A stretch of 64,000 nt of DNA from Cohnella sp. WQ 127256. GTDB taxonomy: Bacteria; Bacillota; Bacilli; Paenibacillales; Paenibacillaceae. Positions within the stretch are counted from its first letter, which is position 1, and every line of letters starts with the position of its first letter. The stretch lies in contig NZ_JAMZCY010000009.1 of the NCBI RefSeq assembly GCF_024519285.1, positions 62,001 to 126,000 on the forward strand, given 5' to 3'. The translations under genes were made by a program, and so were the position numbers. Of this stretch, positions 60,784 through 64,000 are shown piece after piece. The notes under the pieces are model-generated. The model saw nothing but the letters and a program-made list of their open reading frames with translations, made no database searches and was not told where the DNA came from.

Positions 60784-61326
60784 TCATATCTCCTCAACGA
60801 CCAAGTTATTATTTGTGAACACACAAATTTCTGAAGCCGTTTCAAGCGCGGCGCGGGCGATATCCTTCGCTTCCATTGCAGGTGCATGGCGCATAAGTGC
60901 TCTTGCTGCTGCGAGAGCAAAGCTGCCCCCAGAGCCAATCGCTAATATACCATCATCAGGCTCAATAACTTCACCGTTACCGGACAACAGCAGCATGCCT
61001 GTGGCATCCACAACGATCATCATCGCTTCCAGACGGCGTAGCACCCGATCAGATCGCCAATCCTTAGCTAACTCCACCGCAGCACGTTGCAGGTTACCAT
61101 GATGCTCCTCCAGCTTTCCTTCAAACTTCTCGAATAGTGTGATCGCATCCGCAACTGAACCCGCGAAGCCTGCAACAACTTGGTTACGGTAAAGCCTGCG
61201 AACTTTTTTCGCTGTATTTTTCATGACCATGCTATTCCCGAACGTTACCTGTCCATCTCCTGCAATAGCGCCTTTCCCATTATGGCGAACCGCACATATC
61301 GTCGTTGCATGAAAGCTCATATCCAT
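60784..61326 (-). CDS. hslV: ATP-dependent protease peptidase HslV (ClpQ/CodW)
   Basis: 180 residues, proteasome-like peptidase working with HslU. Signature FHATTICAVRHNGKGAIAGDGQVTFGNS at the start (by name) and VIEPDDGILAIGSGGSFALAAARAL. The SD GGGAGG is 8 nt from the ATG at 61326 (giving MDMSFHATT) and 14 nt from the ATG at 61320 (giving MSFHATT). The second form would put Ser next to the start Met, as in B. subtilis CodW with an N-terminal Ser nucleophile. xerC is absent upstream. Confidence 0.95.
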   Translation of the reverse strand: MDMSFHATTICAVRHNGKGAIAGDGQVTFGNSMVMKNTAKKVRRLYRNQVVAGFAGSVADAITLFEKFEGKLEEHHGNLQRAAVELAKDWRSDRVLRRLEAMMIVVDATGMLLLSGNGEVIEPDDGILAIGSGGSFALAAARALMRHAPAMEAKDIARAALETASEICVFTNNNLVVEEI

Positions 61327-61377
61327 GGGCTGATCCTCCCTATTATTCGGATTAAATTGGTTACTCGAATTTTAATT

Positions 61378-61418
61378 AGCAAAAGCAGCGGCTAATGAGA
61401 TATACGCTGCCGCTGCTC
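61378..61418 (-). terminator. Intrinsic terminator after trmFO
   Basis: Perfect 9-bp stem AGCAGCGGC/GCCGCTGCT (61409-61417 with 61384-61392), 16-nt loop, then TTTG. It ends 7 nt before the trmFO stop. Confidence 0.75.
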
Positions 61419-61424
61419 AATTGG

Positions 61425-62756
61425 TTACAAACCAGAACTTTGCTTAATTTCATTACTAAGCGCGTCGATGCTTTCAAGTGCTCTCGCCGCGATTGCTTCG
61501 TTTTTCTCTTTCTTGCTTCGAACTCGATGTCCTAGCGGTGGGAAAAGTCCAAAATTCGCATTCATTGGTTGAAAATGCTTGAAGTCCGCCGTCGTAATAT
61601 AGTTGGCCATACTCCCCAGAGTCGTATGTTCAGGAAGTATCAGTAGCTCTAGCCCTTTTGCAAATCTTCCCGCATTCAGCCCTGCAACCAAGCCAGAAGC
61701 AGCTGATTCCACGTAACCTTCTACCCCAGTCATTTGACCAGCGAAAAACAAAGTCTCTCTCCCGCGGAATTGATAAGTAGGATGGAGTAGCTTAGGTGAA
61801 TTAATGAATGTATTCCGATGCATAACCCCGTAGCGAACAAATTCAGCGTTCTCGAGACCCGGAATTAAGGAAAAAACTCTTTTCTGCTCTCCCCACTTCA
61901 AGTGGGTTTGAAATCCGACCATATTATATAAGGTTCCTGCTGCATTGTCTTGGCGTAATTGTATGACTCCATGCGATATCGCTTCGGTACGAGGATCGAT
62001 TAAACCTACTGGCTTCATCGGACCAAAAAGCACGGTCTGCTTTCCACGCTTTGCCATTACCTCGATTGGCATGCAGCCTTCGAAGTACATATCCTTCTCG
62101 AAGTCTTTGACCTCTGCAGTTTCTGCTGTCGTCAGCGCTTCGTAGAATACATCGAATTCCGCTTCCGTCATTGGACAGTTCAAGTAAGCAGCTTCTCCCT
62201 TATCGTATCGGGAAGCCAAGAAAACCTTATCTAAATCGATAGAGTCCTTCTCAATGATCGGAGCAGCAGCATCGAAAAAGTAGAAGTACTCTTCTCCCAT
62301 GAGCTGTTTAATGCTTTCCGAAAGCCCAAGGGAGGTAAGTGGCCCCGTCGCGATTACGACGATCCCCTCAGTCGGAATTTCTGTAACCTCTTCATTTTTC
62401 ACCGTAATGAGTGGGTGCTCCCTCAACCGCGAGGTCACTTCTCCGGAAAAGCCATCGCGGTCTACTGCTAGTGCTCCTCCGGCAGGTACGGCATGCAAAT
62501 CTGCACAAGATAGGATAAGGGAATCCAATCTTCTCATCTCTTCTTTAAGTACACCAACCGCATTAGCCAAACCATTAGCTCTCAGACTATTACTACAAAC
62601 TAACTCCGCAAATCCTTCCGTGTGATGGGCAGGCGTCTGCTTTACCGGACGCATTTCATATAAAGTAACGGGAACTCCCTGCTTGGCGATTTGCCAAGCA
62701 GCTTCACTGCCGGCAAGACCAGCTCCGATAACCGTTACGGACTGAACTTCTTTCAA
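61425..62756 (-). CDS. trmFO: FAD-dependent tRNA:m5U54 methyltransferase TrmFO
   Basis: 443 residues. Methylates U54 in the tRNA T-loop using methylene-tetrahydrofolate and FAD. Rossmann FAD motif GAGLAGSEAAWQIA near residue 10, AELVCSNSLRANG, CPMTEAEFDVFYEAL, FEGCMPIEVMAKRG and GQMTGVEGYVESAASG. The TTG at 62756 is chosen: AGGAGG lies 9 nt before; the frame is open 7 codons further. It follows topA by 30 nt, the usual pair. Confidence 0.95.
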   Translation of the reverse strand: MKEVQSVTVIGAGLAGSEAAWQIAKQGVPVTLYEMRPVKQTPAHHTEGFAELVCSNSLRANGLANAVGVLKEEMRRLDSLILSCADLHAVPAGGALAVDRDGFSGEVTSRLREHPLITVKNEEVTEIPTEGIVVIATGPLTSLGLSESIKQLMGEEYFYFFDAAAPIIEKDSIDLDKVFLASRYDKGEAAYLNCPMTEAEFDVFYEALTTAETAEVKDFEKDMYFEGCMPIEVMAKRGKQTVLFGPMKPVGLIDPRTEAISHGVIQLRQDNAAGTLYNMVGFQTHLKWGEQKRVFSLIPGLENAEFVRYGVMHRNTFINSPKLLHPTYQFRGRETLFFAGQMTGVEGYVESAASGLVAGLNAGRFAKGLELLILPEHTTLGSMANYITTADFKHFQPMNANFGLFPPLGHRVRSKKEKNEAIAARALESIDALSNEIKQSSGL

Positions 62757-62786
62757 AACAATTAACCTCCTAACCATTTATAACCC

Positions 62787-64000
62787 TTATTCTGCAGCTT
62801 CTTCATTGTCCTCAACATTTTCTGAGTGAGTACAAACCGTACAATGATATTGAACTTCACCTTTTACACGCTTCTCTATCATCATGCTGCCACAGCTTGG
62901 ACATGGCTTCGCGACGGGCTTATCCCAAGATACATAATCGCAGCCCGGATAAAGGTTACATCCGTAGAACATACGACCCTTCTTGCTCCTACGCTCGACA
63001 ATTTGTCCTTCGGCGCATTTAGGACAATGGACACCTGTATCTTTAATGATCGGTTTTGTATTCCGACAATTCGGAAAGCCTGAACAGGCAAGGAACTTAC
63101 CGAAGCGTCCCATCTTATATACCATTGGACTTTCGCATTTATCGCAAACTTCGTCAGATGGCTCGTCTTTGATTTCGATTTCTTTCATCTCTTCTTCGGC
63201 ATAATTAAGTCTAACCTCGAATGATTTATAGAAATCTCCAATGACACTAACCCAATCCTGAGTTCCTTCCTCTACATGGTCTAAATTACCTTCCATGTTT
63301 GCAGTAAACTCAGCATCCAGAATTTCCGGGAAGAACTCTTCCATGAGCTGAATAACAAGATCTCCAAGCTCTGTCGGAATAAATTTCTTCTCTTCCATCG
63401 CCACATAATTTCTTTTTTGAATCGTCTCTAACGTTGGCGCGTAAGTGCTTGGACGTCCAATTCCGAGCTCTTCAAGCATTCTAACAAGCCTTGCTTCCGT
63501 ATAACGTGGAGGCGGCTGCGTAAAGTGCTGTTTGGGCTCAATTTGCTTCGAATTGACTTTATCCCCCGCAACAAGCGCCGGAAGTAGACGATCTTCATCG
63601 GTCGTTCCATCGTCATTACCTTCAACATACACCTTCATGAAACCAGCAAATTTAAGCTTCGAACCATTAGCCCTGAAAGAAACCGGTCCATTACCTAAAT
63701 CTATGGTCATCGTATCTAGCACCGCTGATGACATCTGACTAGCAACAAAACGTTCCCATACTAATTTATACAATCTAAACTGATCTTTAGAAGTAAATGC
63801 TTTCACCGAATCTGGGTCGCGAAGAACGGAGGTCGGACGAATCGCTTCATGCGCGTCTTGAGCATTAGCATTTTTCTTCGTATATATACGCGGGGTTTCC
63901 GGCAAAAACTTACTGCCGTACTTTCCGTCAATATATTCCTTAGCTTCTTCCTGTGCAACAGGAGAAATGCGAGTCGAATCCGTACGCATATAAGTAATAA
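62787..64000 (-). CDS. topA: DNA topoisomerase I, partial (N-terminus beyond window)
   Basis: About 404 C-terminal residues. Type IA topoisomerase that relaxes negative supercoils. The catalytic Tyr is in TYMRTDSTR at the very right edge. Then the domain with PPPRYTEARLVRMLEELGIGRPSTY (by name), and three C-terminal zinc-finger repeats: CDKCESPMVYKM ... CSGFPNC, CPKCAEGQIV ... CNLYPGC, CPSCGSMMIEKR ... CTVC. The C-terminus is acidic. The N-terminal Toprim domain is outside the window, so the start cannot be seen. Confidence 0.96.
   Translation of the reverse strand, partial: ITYMRTDSTRISPVAQEEAKEYIDGKYGSKFLPETPRIYTKKNANAQDAHEAIRPTSVLRDPDSVKAFTSKDQFRLYKLVWERFVASQMSSAVLDTMTIDLGNGPVSFRANGSKLKFAGFMKVYVEGNDDGTTDEDRLLPALVAGDKVNSKQIEPKQHFTQPPPRYTEARLVRMLEELGIGRPSTYAPTLETIQKRNYVAMEEKKFIPTELGDLVIQLMEEFFPEILDAEFTANMEGNLDHVEEGTQDWVSVIGDFYKSFEVRLNYAEEEMKEIEIKDEPSDEVCDKCESPMVYKMGRFGKFLACSGFPNCRNTKPIIKDTGVHCPKCAEGQIVERRSKKGRMFYGCNLYPGCDYVSWDKPVAKPCPSCGSMMIEKRVKGEVQYHCTVCTHSENVEDNEEAAE

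Overview
The window looks like the chromosome of an endospore-forming, flagellated Firmicute close to Paenibacillaceae. The evidence is protein similarity to Bacillus and Paenibacillus families, gene order almost identical to the Bacillus subtilis topA-to-mlpA segment, CodY, SigD, PolC and a YlxY sporulation deacetylase, AGGAGG-type ribosome binding sites, and frequent TTG and GTG starts. All 65 genes I support lie on the minus strand, so transcription runs from coordinate 64000 towards 1. I see no rRNA, tRNA, insertion sequence, prophage, integrase or CRISPR array. The genus is my inference; no 16S gene is present.

Read in the direction of transcription: (1) 64000-58500, topA (5' end cut off by the window), trmFO, hslV, hslU, codY. 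(2) 58270-26830, one very long motility and chemotaxis operon: flgB-flgC-fliE-fliF-fliG-fliH-fliI-fliJ-ylxF-fliK-flgD-(TIGR02530-like)-flgE-flbD-fliL-fliM-fliY-cheY-fliO-fliP-fliQ-fliR-flhB-flhA-flhF-flhG-cheB-cheA-cheW-cheC-cheD-(unknown)-sigD-fapA-(unknown)-swrB-(MltG-like). It carries the basal body, rod and hook, switch, export gate, pole and number control, the chemotaxis signalling core and the sigma factor for late motility genes. (3) 26620-20900, rpsB, tsf, pyrH, frr, uppS, cdsA, dxr: translation, nucleotide, undecaprenyl, phospholipid and isoprenoid functions. (4) 20800-13340, rseP, proS, polC. (5) 13150-5350, the rimP-nusA operon: rimP, nusA, ylxR, ylxQ, infB, rbfA, nrnA, truB, with ribF after it. 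(6) 4190-1, rpsO, pnp, ylxY and the start of mlpA (3' end cut off by the window).

The genes are tightly packed, with many 1-, 4- and 8-nt overlaps. Intrinsic terminators follow trmFO, codY, rpsB, tsf, proS, rpsO and pnp, with a weaker one after frr. Good SigA-type promoters can be read before rpsB, polC, rimP, rpsO and mlpA, and a SigD-like one before flgB. Several starts were moved from the longest open frame to the codon placed correctly behind a Shine-Dalgarno (SD) sequence.

I did not find an obviously new defence, mobile or biosynthetic system; this is core genome. The points most worth a second look are: a near-identical 45-bp tandem repeat that lengthens the IF2 N-terminus; an archaeal/eukaryotic-type ProRS in the usual proS position; ENSQ in place of EHPQ in FliG; absence of xerC and ylxP from their usual places; three unnamed motility-operon proteins; structured leaders before rpsO and rimP; a long inverted repeat before polC; and an hslV start ambiguity that decides whether the mature enzyme could begin with Ser.
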